64,000 nt of DNA from CAWDBV01 sp963800705 (GTDB lineage Bacteria; Actinomycetota; Thermoleophilia; Solirubrobacterales; 70-9), in contig CAWDBV010000005.1 of assembly GCA_963800705.1 (NCBI GenBank), forward strand, positions 124,001 to 188,000. Direction: 5' to 3'. The notes under the pieces were generated by a model. The model worked only from the letters and a program-made list of their open reading frames with translations. It was not told the origin of the DNA and did no database searches. Positions 17,651 to 26,230 of the stretch are shown one piece after another; within the stretch, counting starts at the first letter, position 1, and the number at the start of each line of letters is the position of its first letter. The position numbers and the translations under genes were made by a program.

Positions 17651-18916
17651 GTGCGGAGCCTTGCCAGCAAGCTCTATCTCTTCTGCTTCTTCGACGATTT
17701 CGTCCTCATCTATCCGCTGTACGCGGTGCTGTTCGCCGAGAACGGGCTCTCGGTCGGGCAGATCTCGGTTCTGTTCGGGGTCTGGAGCATCAGCGGGCTG
17801 CTGCTCTCGGTGCCGACCGGCGTTCTCGCCGACCGCACTTCGCGCCGCGGCGTGATCATCGCCGGCCAGCTGATCCGCGCGGTCGGATACCTGCTCTGGA
17901 TCCTCGAGCCGACCTTCTGGGGCTTCCTCGCCGGGTTCGTGCTCTGGGGGACGAGCGGGGCGCTGGTCGAGGGCGCCTTCGAGGCGCTCGCCTACGACGA
18001 GCTCGACGCGCTCGGGCGCCGCTCCGAGTACGTGAAGCTGATCGGGCGCTGTGAGAGCGCCTCGCTGATCGCCGTCGTCGCGGCGTCGCTCGTCGCCGCC
18101 GTCGCGATCGAGCTCGGCTACGACTTCGTGCTGGGGGCGAGCGCCGCAGCCGTGCTGCTGGCCGGTGCGTTCGTTGTCCTGCTGCCGGAGTCGCCGCGTC
18201 ACGCGCGCGTCCATGAAGAGCACTTCCTCGGCACCCTGCGGGACGGGCTGCGGCTCGCGTTCGGCAGCCGTGAGGTGCTCGGGGTCATCCTCTTCGCCGG
18301 CTTCATCGGCGCGATCTGGGGCAGCCTCGACGAGTACTGGAGCCTCTACCTCGACCAGCTCGATTTCAGCCGCACCGAGATCAGCATCGGGGTGGCGGCG
18401 TTCTCGGCCGCCGGGGCGGCGGGGACGCTGGTCGCGCACCGCTTCGAGCACGTCGGAAACGTCGCCTTCGTCGCGCTGATGGCGGCGCTCGGGGCGCTGC
18501 TCGCCGCCGCGGTCGGGATCGACTCCGCGATCTCGACGCTGTTGATCGCCGCGTTCATGTTCGGCTTCTGCCTGATTTACCTCGTGCTCGGCGGCCGGCT
18601 CCAGCACGCGATCGAGGAGCGCACCCGGGCAACCGTGACCTCGGTGGCCGGGTTTGCGATGGAGCTGATGGGTCTCGGGATCTTCGCGGTCGTCGGGGTG
18701 CTTGCCGGCGCGCACGGCGTAGAGGGCGGCCTGCTCGCGGTCGCGGCGATCATCCTGCTCGTTGCGCTGGTCGGGCTGCTGACGATCTCTAGGAGGGAAG
18801 CCGGACGACGAGCAGCACGACGTCGTCGCGAGGATCCTCGCCCGGCCCGTCGTCGAGGACCTTCGAGGCGACGCGGCGGGCGATCGCATCCGCGTCGCCC
18901 CCCGCGCACTCGCTGA
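17651..18916 (+). CDS. MFS transporter
   Basis: A 12-helix major facilitator transporter of about 421 residues from GTG 17651. The loop signature GVLADRTSRRGVIIAG follows helix 2. Substrate unknown. The last helix ends at LVGLLTIS near 18790; the rest (about 42 residues, nearly half Arg) lies antisense to the phosphatase gene and looks non-native. In another frame a TAG at 18790-18792 would end the gene exactly there, sharing a CTAG with the convergent stop at 18789, as three other convergent pairs here do. A one-base error near the end is therefore possible. Confidence 0.85.
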   Translation: MRSLASKLYLFCFFDDFVLIYPLYAVLFAENGLSVGQISVLFGVWSISGLLLSVPTGVLADRTSRRGVIIAGQLIRAVGYLLWILEPTFWGFLAGFVLWGTSGALVEGAFEALAYDELDALGRRSEYVKLIGRCESASLIAVVAASLVAAVAIELGYDFVLGASAAAVLLAGAFVVLLPESPRHARVHEEHFLGTLRDGLRLAFGSREVLGVILFAGFIGAIWGSLDEYWSLYLDQLDFSRTEISIGVAAFSAAGAAGTLVAHRFEHVGNVAFVALMAALGALLAAAVGIDSAISTLLIAAFMFGFCLIYLVLGGRLQHAIEERTRATVTSVAGFAMELMGLGIFAVVGVLAGAHGVEGGLLAVAAIILLVALVGLLTISRREAGRRAARRRREDPRPARRRGPSRRRGGRSHPRRPPRTR

Positions 18917-20384
18917 CGATCGCGGCGAGCTCCTCGGGGGCGACAATCCGCGCCGGCGCATGGGCGTCGGTGACCCCGTCCGTATAGAGGACGAGCGCGT
19001 CGCCGGGCGCCAGCGTGACGCGGGCGTCGGTGAACGTCGGCTGCTCGGAGATTCCGGGCAGGGTCCCGCGACCGACCTCCTCGACGTGTCCGCCGCCCCG
19101 CAGCACGAGCGGCGGGGGATGCCCACCGACGGCGAGCGTGACCCGGGCGCTGCGCTCCTGGTCGAGTTCGATGCGGGCGAAGGCGACGCTGCAGAGCTGG
19201 CCCGGGGACTGGCGGATGATCGCCGCGTTCAAAAGCCCGAGGATGCGGCTCGGGTCCTGCTCCCGTATTGCGGCGGCTCGCAGCGTGTAGCGGGCGAGAG
19301 CGGTCGTCGCGGCCGCGGGGGCACCCTTGCCGACGACATCGCCGACGACCACTCCCCAGCTGTCGTCCTCGTTCTCGAACCAGTCGTAGAAGTCGCCGCC
19401 GACCAGGTGCTGTTCGCCGGCGACGCGGAAGTCGAGCGCGACCTCGAGACCGGGGATATCCGGCAGGTTCTGGGGCAGCAGGCTCTCCTGGAGCGTGGCG
19501 GCGATGCTCTGCAGCGAGCTCTCGACGCGCTGGCGCTGGGTGGCGAGCGCCGCCAGCACCAGGGCCGTGAGGCTCGCGATCCCGATGAACGCCTGAGCGA
19601 GAAGCAGCCGCTCGTCGGGAGAATCTCCCGCGAACGGGCCGAGATCGTTCTCGGTCATCGGAATCGCGATGCTCGCGATCAGTACGCAGACCGCGATCGC
19701 CCCGAGCTGGCCGAACCGCAGGCAGGCCCAGATCAGGGCCGGGAAGACCAGGAAGGTGATCGCGATCGTCTGCGTGAAGATCAGCACCGTCAGTCCGGCG
19801 GTGAGCAGCAGCAGGGCCAAACCTTCGAGCAGCCTGCCGCGCAGCTGGCGGAACGGCCAGTTGGTGACGGCGATCATCACCGCGGGGGCGACGAGCAGGT
19901 CGCCGCCCATGTCGCCCAGCCACCAGGTCCTCCAGGTGGACCCGAGATCGCTCGCCTCGATCTCGCCCGCTGCGAGCAGGCTGAGCACGCCGCAGCTGGC
20001 GCTCAGGGTCGTGCTGACGACAGCGCCGAGGGCAGCGAGCGCGAGCACGTCCCTGACCCGCGCCAGCGAGGGGCGGAAGTCGACGAGCTGGGCGAGCAGG
20101 AAGGAACCGACCAGCGCTTCGATCGTGTTGCCGAGGGTGATCCCGAGCACGGCGTAGATAGGAAGCCCGCCGGTGGTCAAGTTGGCGAGGAAGGCGCCGG
20201 CGGCGACCCCCGGCCAGAGCCGGCGGCCCCAGAGCACCAGCGCCGCGAGCGCGATCCCGGTTGGCGGCCAGATCGCCGTCACGCTCGCGGTTTCGGCAGC
20301 GAGCTCGAGCCCGATCTTGGCGGTGCCGAAGTAAACCGCCGCGAGCGCGGCAATCTTCGCTATGTAGAGCGCCCGGGTCTCCAT
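18789..20384 (-). CDS. MASE1-domain membrane protein with SpoIIE/RsbU-type PP2C phosphatase
   Basis: A 531-residue signalling protein. The N-terminal half (about 1-290) has eight or more membrane helices and the MASE1-like start IWPPTGIALAALVLWGRRLWPGV. The C-terminal PP2C domain has metal-binding motifs GGDFYDWF, VGDVVGKG, VLYTDGVTDA and DDVVLLV. Such enzymes dephosphorylate anti-anti-sigma factors of partner-switching pathways. No partner gene is adjacent, though the sigma-factor gene at 24576 is nearby. Divergent from polA, with only 21 bases between starts. Confidence 0.9.
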   Translation of the reverse strand: METRALYIAKIAALAAVYFGTAKIGLELAAETASVTAIWPPTGIALAALVLWGRRLWPGVAAGAFLANLTTGGLPIYAVLGITLGNTIEALVGSFLLAQLVDFRPSLARVRDVLALAALGAVVSTTLSASCGVLSLLAAGEIEASDLGSTWRTWWLGDMGGDLLVAPAVMIAVTNWPFRQLRGRLLEGLALLLLTAGLTVLIFTQTIAITFLVFPALIWACLRFGQLGAIAVCVLIASIAIPMTENDLGPFAGDSPDERLLLAQAFIGIASLTALVLAALATQRQRVESSLQSIAATLQESLLPQNLPDIPGLEVALDFRVAGEQHLVGGDFYDWFENEDDSWGVVVGDVVGKGAPAAATTALARYTLRAAAIREQDPSRILGLLNAAIIRQSPGQLCSVAFARIELDQERSARVTLAVGGHPPPLVLRGGGHVEEVGRGTLPGISEQPTFTDARVTLAPGDALVLYTDGVTDAHAPARIVAPEELAAIVSECAGGDADAIARRVASKVLDDGPGEDPRDDVVLLVVRLPS

Positions 20385-20393
20385 GCCCGCTCA

Positions 20394-20399
20394 TATCAT
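20394..20399 (+). promoter_or_regulatory. Putative -10 element (TATCAT) for leaderless polA
   Basis: TATCAT ends six bases before ATG 20406, inside the 21-base divergent gap. No room for a normal 5' leader in this reading. Confidence 0.5.
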
Positions 20400-20405
20400 C
20401 GTGGT

Positions 20406-23027
20406 ATGGCGACCAAGACCGCAACCACAACCGGGGAGCTGTTCCTGATCGACGGCAACAGCCTCGCCTACCGCGCCTTCTACGCGCTCCCCGAGTCGAT
20501 CGCGACCCACGACGGGCGGCCGACGAACGCGATCTACGGGCTCGCCTCGATGTTCGCGAAGCTGCTCATCGACCACGATCCCGCCGCGGTGGTCGTCGCC
20601 TGGGACGCGGGGATGTCCGGCCGCGAGGTCACCTACGCGCCCTACAAGGAGCAGCGCAAGCCGCGGCCGGACCTGCTCAAGGAGCAGTGGCAGCACTTCA
20701 TGCCGCTCGCCGAGGCGTTCGGGTTCACGAACGTGAAGGTGGAGGGCTATGAGGCAGACGACGTGCTCGGCTCGATGGTGAAGCGTGCCCGCGAGCATGG
20801 GATCGACGTGATGGTCGTCTCCGGCGACCGTGACGTGTACCAGGTGGTCGAGGACGGAGTTCGGGTGATGACGACCTCGCGAGGAGTCACCGACACGAAG
20901 ATCTACGACCGCGACGGGGTGATCGAGCGCTACGGCGTCCCGCCGGAGCTGGTCACCGACCTGATCGGGCTCAAGGGCGACACCTCAGACAACATCCCCG
21001 GCGTACCCGGGATCGGCGACAAGACCGCCGCGACGCTCCTGCAGGAGTACGGCTCGCTCGAGGCCGTGCTCGACAACGTCGACAAGATCTCGGGCAAGAA
21101 GCGCAAGGAGAACCTCACCGAGTTCGCAGAGGACGCGCGGGTCTCGAAGCAGCTCGCGACGCTCGTCTACGACATCGACTTCGAGCTCGACCTCGAGCAG
21201 CTGATGTCGAAAAGAATGGACCGCGGCGGGCTACGCGCGGTCGCGCGCGAGCACGAGCTCCGGGTGATTCTCGAGCGGCTCGAGGACGAGATGGGCGGCG
21301 ACTTCGTCCCCGAGGCCGACGTCGACGAGGAGATCGACGTCAGCGCGGCGCAGGGCTCGGTCTCCGAGCTCGCCGACGGAGAGATCGCGCTCGCGATCGC
21401 GGAGGGGCAGTGGGCGGCGACCGACGGGAAGCGGATCGTGACCGGGGAGACCGGCGAGGGCTTCGCCGAGCTGATCAAGGAGATCGGCGACCGGCCGCTG
21501 ATCGGCCACGACCTGAAGAGCCTCGGCGGCGGCGCCCGGCACGGGTTGCTCGCCGCGGCCGGGGCCGGAAACCTCGAGCTGCGCCACGACACGATGGTCG
21601 CCGGATACCTGCTCGACCCGGCGCGGCGCACATACGACCTCGCCGACCTCGCCGCCCAGCGCGGGCTTGCGGCCGCGCCCAGCGAGAGCGACGGCGACGA
21701 CGCGCAGCTCGAGCTGGGAGAGGAGCCACCGCCCGACCCCGCCGCCGAGGCGCGGCTCGCCTGGGAGATCGCGGCGCGGCAGCGCGAGTCGATGAAGGAG
21801 AACAACCTCGAGAAGCTCATGGACGAGGTCGAGATGCCGCTCGTCGAGGTGCTCGCCGAGATCGAGGCGACCGGGGTCAAGATCGACGCCGAGCGCCTCG
21901 CCGAAATCGGCTCCGGCTTCGCGGAGCGGATCGAGAAGCTGCAGTCCGAGATCTTCGAGCTCGCCGGTCGCGAGTTCACGATCGGCTCTCCGCAGCAGCT
22001 CGCCGAGGTGCTGTTCGACGAGCTCGACCTGACCAAGAAGCGGCGCGGCAAGACCGGCTTCTCGACCGACGCCCGGGTCCTCTCCCAGATCCGCGAGGAG
22101 CACGAGATCGTCCCCAAGATCGAGACCTGGCGCGAGCTGACGAAGCTGAAGAGCACCTACCTAGACGCGCTCCCGGAGCTGATCGATCCCGAGAGCGGGC
22201 GAATCCACACCACCTTCAATCAGACCGCGACCGCCACCGGCCGGCTCTCGAGCACCAATCCCAACCTGCAGAACATCCCGATCCGAAGCGACGAGGGTCG
22301 CCCGATTCGCTCGACCTTCGTGGCACCGCGCGGCGAGCGGCTGCTATCTGCCGACTACAACCAGATCGAGCTCCGGATCCTCGCCCAGATCGCCGGAGAG
22401 GACGCGCTGCGCGAGATCTTCGCCCGCGGCGAGGACATCCACACCGCGACCGCCGCCGAGGTGCTCGGCGCCGACCCCGACAAGGTCAGCCCCGGCGATC
22501 GCTCGAAGGCGAAGATGGTCAACTACGGGATCGCCTACGGGCTCTCGGCCTTCGGTCTCGCCGACCGGCTCAACATCGAGGAGGATGAAGCGGGCGCCTA
22601 CATCGATCGCTACTTCGAGCGCTTCCCGGCGGTGAAGCGCTACATCGACGAGACGATCGAGTCGGCCCGCGCGAAGGGATACGTGGCGACCCTGCTCGGC
22701 CGCCGCCGCCCAATCCCCGAGCTCCGCTCAGGGCGGGTGCAGACCCGCAACCAGGGCGAGCGGCTCGCCGTCAACATGCCGATCCAGGGGACCTCGGCCG
22801 ACATCATCAAGCTCGCGATGGTCCGCGCCCACAGGGAGCTCGGCGGGGCGGGGCTGAAGACGCGGCTCGTCCTCCAGATCCACGACGAGCTCCTCTTCGA
22901 GGGCCCGACCGACGAGATGGAGAAGGCCGCCGAGATCGTCGAACGCGAGATGTGCGCCGCCTTCGATCTCGACCCGCCGCTCGCGGTCGAAGTCGGGATC
23001 GGGAAGGACTGGCTGGCGGCGAAATAG
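20406..23027 (+). CDS. polA: DNA polymerase I with degenerate 3'-5' exonuclease domain
   Basis: An 873-residue repair and Okazaki-fragment polymerase. The 5'-3' exonuclease domain (about 1-300) opens with FLIDGNSLAYRAFYALPES and has the H3TH segment GLKGDTSDNIPGVPGIGDK. The middle domain lacks the exonuclease acids: ALAIAEGQW where DTE is expected and HDLKSLGG without the Asp, so proofreading is probably lost. Polymerase motifs A (SADYNQIELRILAQI), B (KMVNYGIAYGLSAFG) and C (LQIHDELLFE) are intact. Tyr707 occupies the E. coli Phe762 site. ATG 20406 chosen; the longer open frame upstream is antisense to the phosphatase. Confidence 0.96.
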   Translation: MATKTATTTGELFLIDGNSLAYRAFYALPESIATHDGRPTNAIYGLASMFAKLLIDHDPAAVVVAWDAGMSGREVTYAPYKEQRKPRPDLLKEQWQHFMPLAEAFGFTNVKVEGYEADDVLGSMVKRAREHGIDVMVVSGDRDVYQVVEDGVRVMTTSRGVTDTKIYDRDGVIERYGVPPELVTDLIGLKGDTSDNIPGVPGIGDKTAATLLQEYGSLEAVLDNVDKISGKKRKENLTEFAEDARVSKQLATLVYDIDFELDLEQLMSKRMDRGGLRAVAREHELRVILERLEDEMGGDFVPEADVDEEIDVSAAQGSVSELADGEIALAIAEGQWAATDGKRIVTGETGEGFAELIKEIGDRPLIGHDLKSLGGGARHGLLAAAGAGNLELRHDTMVAGYLLDPARRTYDLADLAAQRGLAAAPSESDGDDAQLELGEEPPPDPAAEARLAWEIAARQRESMKENNLEKLMDEVEMPLVEVLAEIEATGVKIDAERLAEIGSGFAERIEKLQSEIFELAGREFTIGSPQQLAEVLFDELDLTKKRRGKTGFSTDARVLSQIREEHEIVPKIETWRELTKLKSTYLDALPELIDPESGRIHTTFNQTATATGRLSSTNPNLQNIPIRSDEGRPIRSTFVAPRGERLLSADYNQIELRILAQIAGEDALREIFARGEDIHTATAAEVLGADPDKVSPGDRSKAKMVNYGIAYGLSAFGLADRLNIEEDEAGAYIDRYFERFPAVKRYIDETIESARAKGYVATLLGRRRPIPELRSGRVQTRNQGERLAVNMPIQGTSADIIKLAMVRAHRELGGAGLKTRLVLQIHDELLFEGPTDEMEKAAEIVEREMCAAFDLDPPLAVEVGIGKDWLAAK

Positions 23028-23079
23028 CTCGTCCTAAGAAAAGTGCTCGTTACGGTCGAAGAAGGAGTAGCCTCGACCC

Positions 23080-24015
23080 ATGGGATTTCTTTGGGGCCCC
23101 GTGACAAGGGCTGGAAGCTTCCGCTCCGTGATCGCGTTTGCTCTCGTCCTCGCGTTCCTGGTCTCGGGCTCCGCCATGGCCGGTGCGCCCGGTAACGGCG
23201 GCGACCAGCTCGCCTCAGCCGCCAAGAAGAAGAAGTGCAAGAAGGGCAAGAAGTGCAAGAAGAAGACGCCGGCTGCTGCGCCAGCCGCACCGGTCGCGGT
23301 TGCGCCGGTTGTTGCAGCGCCCCCGGCCCCGCCGCCCGCAGAAGAGCAGTTCTTCCCCACCGTCGACGACGTGCTCTACGACCTAACCGCGCTCAATGGG
23401 AGCTTCGACGCCACCGTGACCCCACCAGCCTCGGCGGGGTGCACCCTTACCAAGGACGCGCATTGGACGACAACCCTCCCCCTGGGAGCCCATCCCCCGG
23501 CCGTGCTGTCGAACATCTACACCGACACCCAGGGCCCCGTTTACATCTTCGACGACGGCCACCCCGGCGGAATACCTGTGACGGTGACCGGAAGCGGCGT
23601 CGCTACCGAGACCTGCACCAATCCGCTCCCCGGTTTGAACGGCACGGCTTCGTGCACCTTCAACAGAACGGACCCGATGGACGTCACCATCTCGAGCGAC
23701 CCCGAGGGATCACGGGATCCGATCAACCTCGAGTGGTTCTTCGGATACAACGTCTTTTATTACGCCAACCCCGCCAACGGCGGTGTCTGCGCATCCAGCG
23801 GCGCGAACCCCCCGTCAATCTCCTTGGTGGAGGACAGCCCCGGCCTCTTCGTGAGCTCCCTCAACGACGGGAGCAACCTGCTCGAGCCGCCGGGGATGTC
23901 CACTGCTCCCCTCTCGCAGTTCAGCGGGGACCCCACGCTGAATTTCTCGGGGTCCGCCAACAACGGCGTCCTCAACGCGAGCTGGACGCTGACAGCCAGC
24001 TTCACGCACCAGTAA
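23080..24015 (+). CDS. Secreted protein with Lys/Cys patch after the signal peptide, unknown function
   Basis: A 311-residue exported protein. After a signal peptide (about 14-36, ending AMAGAP) comes KKKKCKKGKKCKKK at about residues 48-61, then an Ala/Pro linker and a roughly 230-residue beta-rich domain with paired cysteines (GCTLTKDAHW, ETCTNPLPG, ASCTFN, GGVCASSG). The basic Cys patch resembles the C-terminal tails of the beta-helix proteins in this window but is placed at the mature N-terminus. A GAAGGAG purine run lies 12 bases before ATG 23080. No domain recognised. Confidence 0.7.
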   Translation: MGFLWGPVTRAGSFRSVIAFALVLAFLVSGSAMAGAPGNGGDQLASAAKKKKCKKGKKCKKKTPAAAPAAPVAVAPVVAAPPAPPPAEEQFFPTVDDVLYDLTALNGSFDATVTPPASAGCTLTKDAHWTTTLPLGAHPPAVLSNIYTDTQGPVYIFDDGHPGGIPVTVTGSGVATETCTNPLPGLNGTASCTFNRTDPMDVTISSDPEGSRDPINLEWFFGYNVFYYANPANGGVCASSGANPPSISLVEDSPGLFVSSLNDGSNLLEPPGMSTAPLSQFSGDPTLNFSGSANNGVLNASWTLTASFTHQ

Positions 24016-24048
24016 GCCCAACCCGGCTGGCGGTCGAACAGAAATGAA

Positions 24049-24078
24049 CGCGACCGCCCCGGTCTAAGGGCGGCCGCG
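24049..24078. terminator. Bidirectional terminator hairpin between convergent genes
   Basis: An 11-base-pair stem with one mismatch (24049-24059 with 24068-24078) and an eight-base loop, between the convergent genes ending at 24015 and 24102. Confidence 0.6.
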
Positions 24079-24101
24079 CTCACTGATCGAGGATCACTCA
24101 G

Positions 24102-24473
24102 CTACGGAGTGGCGGGAGGCGGCGGGGGACCCTGGGGGCCCTGGCTACCGGTGCTGCCGCTGGGCGGGGTCGTGTCCTCGCCCTCACCCTGATGGCCGTT
24201 GCACTCGGGCTTGTCGCCGAGGCCGTCACCATCGCTGTCGGGGTCGCGCGGGTCGGTGCCCTCGCGGTACTCGCGCATGTTGCGGAGCTCGTCCCCGTCC
24301 TGATCCCGATTCGCCTGGTTGACGTTCAGCGGCAGCTCGTGCCGCTTCTCCCACCGATCGGGGATGCGATCGTTGTTGACATCCGCGGGCGCCGATGCGA
24401 GCGCCGGGATCGCGAACAGCAGAGCTGCGAGCGAACCGACGGCCGTGGCGACCAGCTTCTTCGACTTCAACAT
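24102..24473 (-). CDS. Small secreted protein with calcium-binding (thrombospondin type 3-like) repeats
   Basis: A 123-residue exported protein. The signal peptide (about 1-27, LFAIPALASA) precedes Asp-rich loops typical of calcium binding: DVNNDRIPD, NRDQDGDELRNMREY and DPRDPDSDGDGLGD. The end is Gly/Pro/Gln-rich. AGGAGGAA ends four bases before ATG 24473, a strong ribosome site unlike the leaderless genes here. It lies downstream of the sigma-factor gene on the same strand, about 100 bases away. Function unknown; an extracellular calcium-stabilised protein. Confidence 0.75.
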   Translation of the reverse strand: MLKSKKLVATAVGSLAALLFAIPALASAPADVNNDRIPDRWEKRHELPLNVNQANRDQDGDELRNMREYREGTDPRDPDSDGDGLGDKPECNGHQGEGEDTTPPSGSTGSQGPQGPPPPPATP

Positions 24474-24575
24474 TCGATTCCTCCTGATTGATTGACACCC
24501 CTAAGACACAACCCGCGGGGTGACAATCACGGGCTCTTATGAGCCTCTTAGATATGAGCCTCGTAAAAGCCGGGC

Positions 24576-25697
24576 TCAGGGAGTGGGTGCCGGGGCTGTG
24601 GGCGCCGGCTGAGACGGATCGACCGTCGGCTGGGCGGTCTGGTCGCCGCTCGGGGGCGGCTGCGAGGCCTGGGTTCCGGTCGCGCCGGAGTACTGCTGGT
24701 CTCCGCCTCCGGGATGGTGCCCGCCCCCGGCGCCCGGCTGCGTCGCGTCGCCGGCGCCGTGGTGGCCGTCGCCCGGGCCGCGATCGCCGCCGCCATGATG
24801 ACCGTCGCCGCCGTGATCGGGCGGCGGGCGGTGGCGTGGGTCGGAGCGGTGGTCGCGCTCGGGCGTGGGTCGGCGGCGATCGGCGCGGGAGCCCGAATCG
24901 CGGCGGGCATCCGACTGCGTCTCCTTGTTCGCCTTGCCCGACGCCGCCTTCGAGGCCGGCGCGGCGGCTGCGACCGCGGGCGAATCGACCGCCGGCTCGA
25001 GCACGGGCTCGATCTCGGTGCCGCCGACGACCGCTCCGGTCGCCAGCACCGCGCCGACGCCGATCTTCGCCGCGGTGGCGCCGATCCCGGCTCCGGCGGC
25101 TCCACCGGCAAGCGGCTCGGCGTTGCCCGAGATCGCGAGCATTCGCAGGGCGTGGATCGGGATCAGCGCACCGGCCGCGGTGCGAAGCGTGTCGCGGGCG
25201 CGGTAGATGAGCTGGCGCACGGCGCCCTCGGTGAGGCCGAGCTTCGTCGCGATCTCGCGGTGCCCGCGGCCCTCGAGCTCGCGCTGCACGATCGCGGTCC
25301 GCTGCGCGTCGGGGAGCTCGCCGAGCGCGGAGACCATCGAGGCGAGCTGGCGGCGGCGCTCGGCGGCCTCGGGCGGCTGCTCGACGCCGTCGTAGTTCTC
25401 GTCGAGGTGCTCGAAGGAGCGGTGGCCGCGGATTTCGTTCAGCGCGGTGTTGCGGACTATCTGGAACAACCACGAGCGAGGCGAATCGACGCTGTCGCCG
25501 CGGGCGAGCGCAAAGTATGCCTTCAGCACCGCGTCCTGGACTACGTCATCGGCCCGGTCGGGGGAGGTAAACCGGGCCGCGAATCCGACCAGCGCGGAGC
25601 GATGCCGGCGGACGAGCTCCTCGAAGGCGGGCTTGCTCCCTTCCCCGGCGAGCTTCGCGAGGCGCACGTCCGGCTGGGTTCGGAGGACGAAGCTCAT
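24576..25697 (-). CDS. ECF-type sigma factor fused to a membrane helix and His/Gly-rich tail
   Basis: A 373-residue protein whose first 175 residues are an ECF sigma factor: region 2 with FEELVRRHRSALVGFAARF, DDVVQDAVLKAYFAL and SWLFQIVRNTALNEIRG; region 4 with ELPDAQRTAIVQRELEG and the helix-turn-helix REIATKLGLTEGAVRQLIYRAR. An Ala/Gly stretch at about 197-225 (AAGAGIGATAAKIGVGAVLATGAVVGG, quoted in part) could be one membrane helix. The remaining roughly 145 residues are polar and disordered, with many HH, HGG and Pro pairs. No separate anti-sigma gene is adjacent, so the tail may do the sensing. The reading frame is unbroken. Confidence 0.85.
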   Translation of the reverse strand: MSFVLRTQPDVRLAKLAGEGSKPAFEELVRRHRSALVGFAARFTSPDRADDVVQDAVLKAYFALARGDSVDSPRSWLFQIVRNTALNEIRGHRSFEHLDENYDGVEQPPEAAERRRQLASMVSALGELPDAQRTAIVQRELEGRGHREIATKLGLTEGAVRQLIYRARDTLRTAAGALIPIHALRMLAISGNAEPLAGGAAGAGIGATAAKIGVGAVLATGAVVGGTEIEPVLEPAVDSPAVAAAAPASKAASGKANKETQSDARRDSGSRADRRRPTPERDHRSDPRHRPPPDHGGDGHHGGGDRGPGDGHHGAGDATQPGAGGGHHPGGGDQQYSGATGTQASQPPPSGDQTAQPTVDPSQPAPTAPAPTP

Positions 25698-25792
25698 CTC
25701 GGCCTCATCGAACCATCCGAACCTGAACCTTTAATGAGAACTCCTCATACCCGCTCGACACCGATAGGCGCCGAAGATCACGGAACCGACAT

Positions 25793-26230
25793 ATGGATAA
25801 GGGCCTCGCCGTCCTCTTCATGGTCGTCGTGGGCGGCTTCATCGCTCTGCAGGCGCCGATCAACGCCGGACTGGGGAAGGAGACAGGCAATTTCGCGGCC
25901 GCCCTGATCTCGTTCGCGGTCGGGACAGTGATTCTCGCGGCGATCGTGATCGTGGCCGGCAAGGCCGGCGGGCTCGAGGGCGCTACGAGCGTGAAGTGGT
26001 ACTACCTGGCGGGCGGGGCCCTCGGAGCGGCCTACGTGTTCACGGCGCTGGCCACCGTGAACACGATCGGCGCCGGGGGAGTCGCAGCCGCGACCGTGAC
26101 CGGGCAGCTGACCGCGTCGGTGGTCCTCGACCGGCTAGGCGTGCTCGGGCTCGAGGAAGTCCCGCTCAGCGCCGAGCGGGTGATCGGCGTCTCGCTCCTG
26201 CTTGCGGGGACCTTTCTGGTCGTCCGCTGA
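25793..26230 (+). CDS. DMT-superfamily transporter, YdcZ (DUF606) type
   Basis: A 145-residue inner-membrane protein with four to five helices, matching the short YdcZ type: GGFIALQAPINAGLGK near the start and TGQLTASVVLDRLG followed by a last helix at the end. These five-helix units are thought to dimerise. Substrate unknown. ATG 25793. The last 96 bases overlap the convergent flavoprotein gene. Because the C-terminus matches the family well, I trust this frame. Confidence 0.85.
   Translation: MDKGLAVLFMVVVGGFIALQAPINAGLGKETGNFAAALISFAVGTVILAAIVIVAGKAGGLEGATSVKWYYLAGGALGAAYVFTALATVNTIGAGGVAAATVTGQLTASVVLDRLGVLGLEEVPLSAERVIGVSLLLAGTFLVVR

Noticed and set aside
18960..20405. 480-codon upstream extension of polA
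   Set aside because: Antisense to the phosphatase gene and lacks similarity to polymerases; ATG 20406 starts at the conserved FLIDGNSLAYRAF region.
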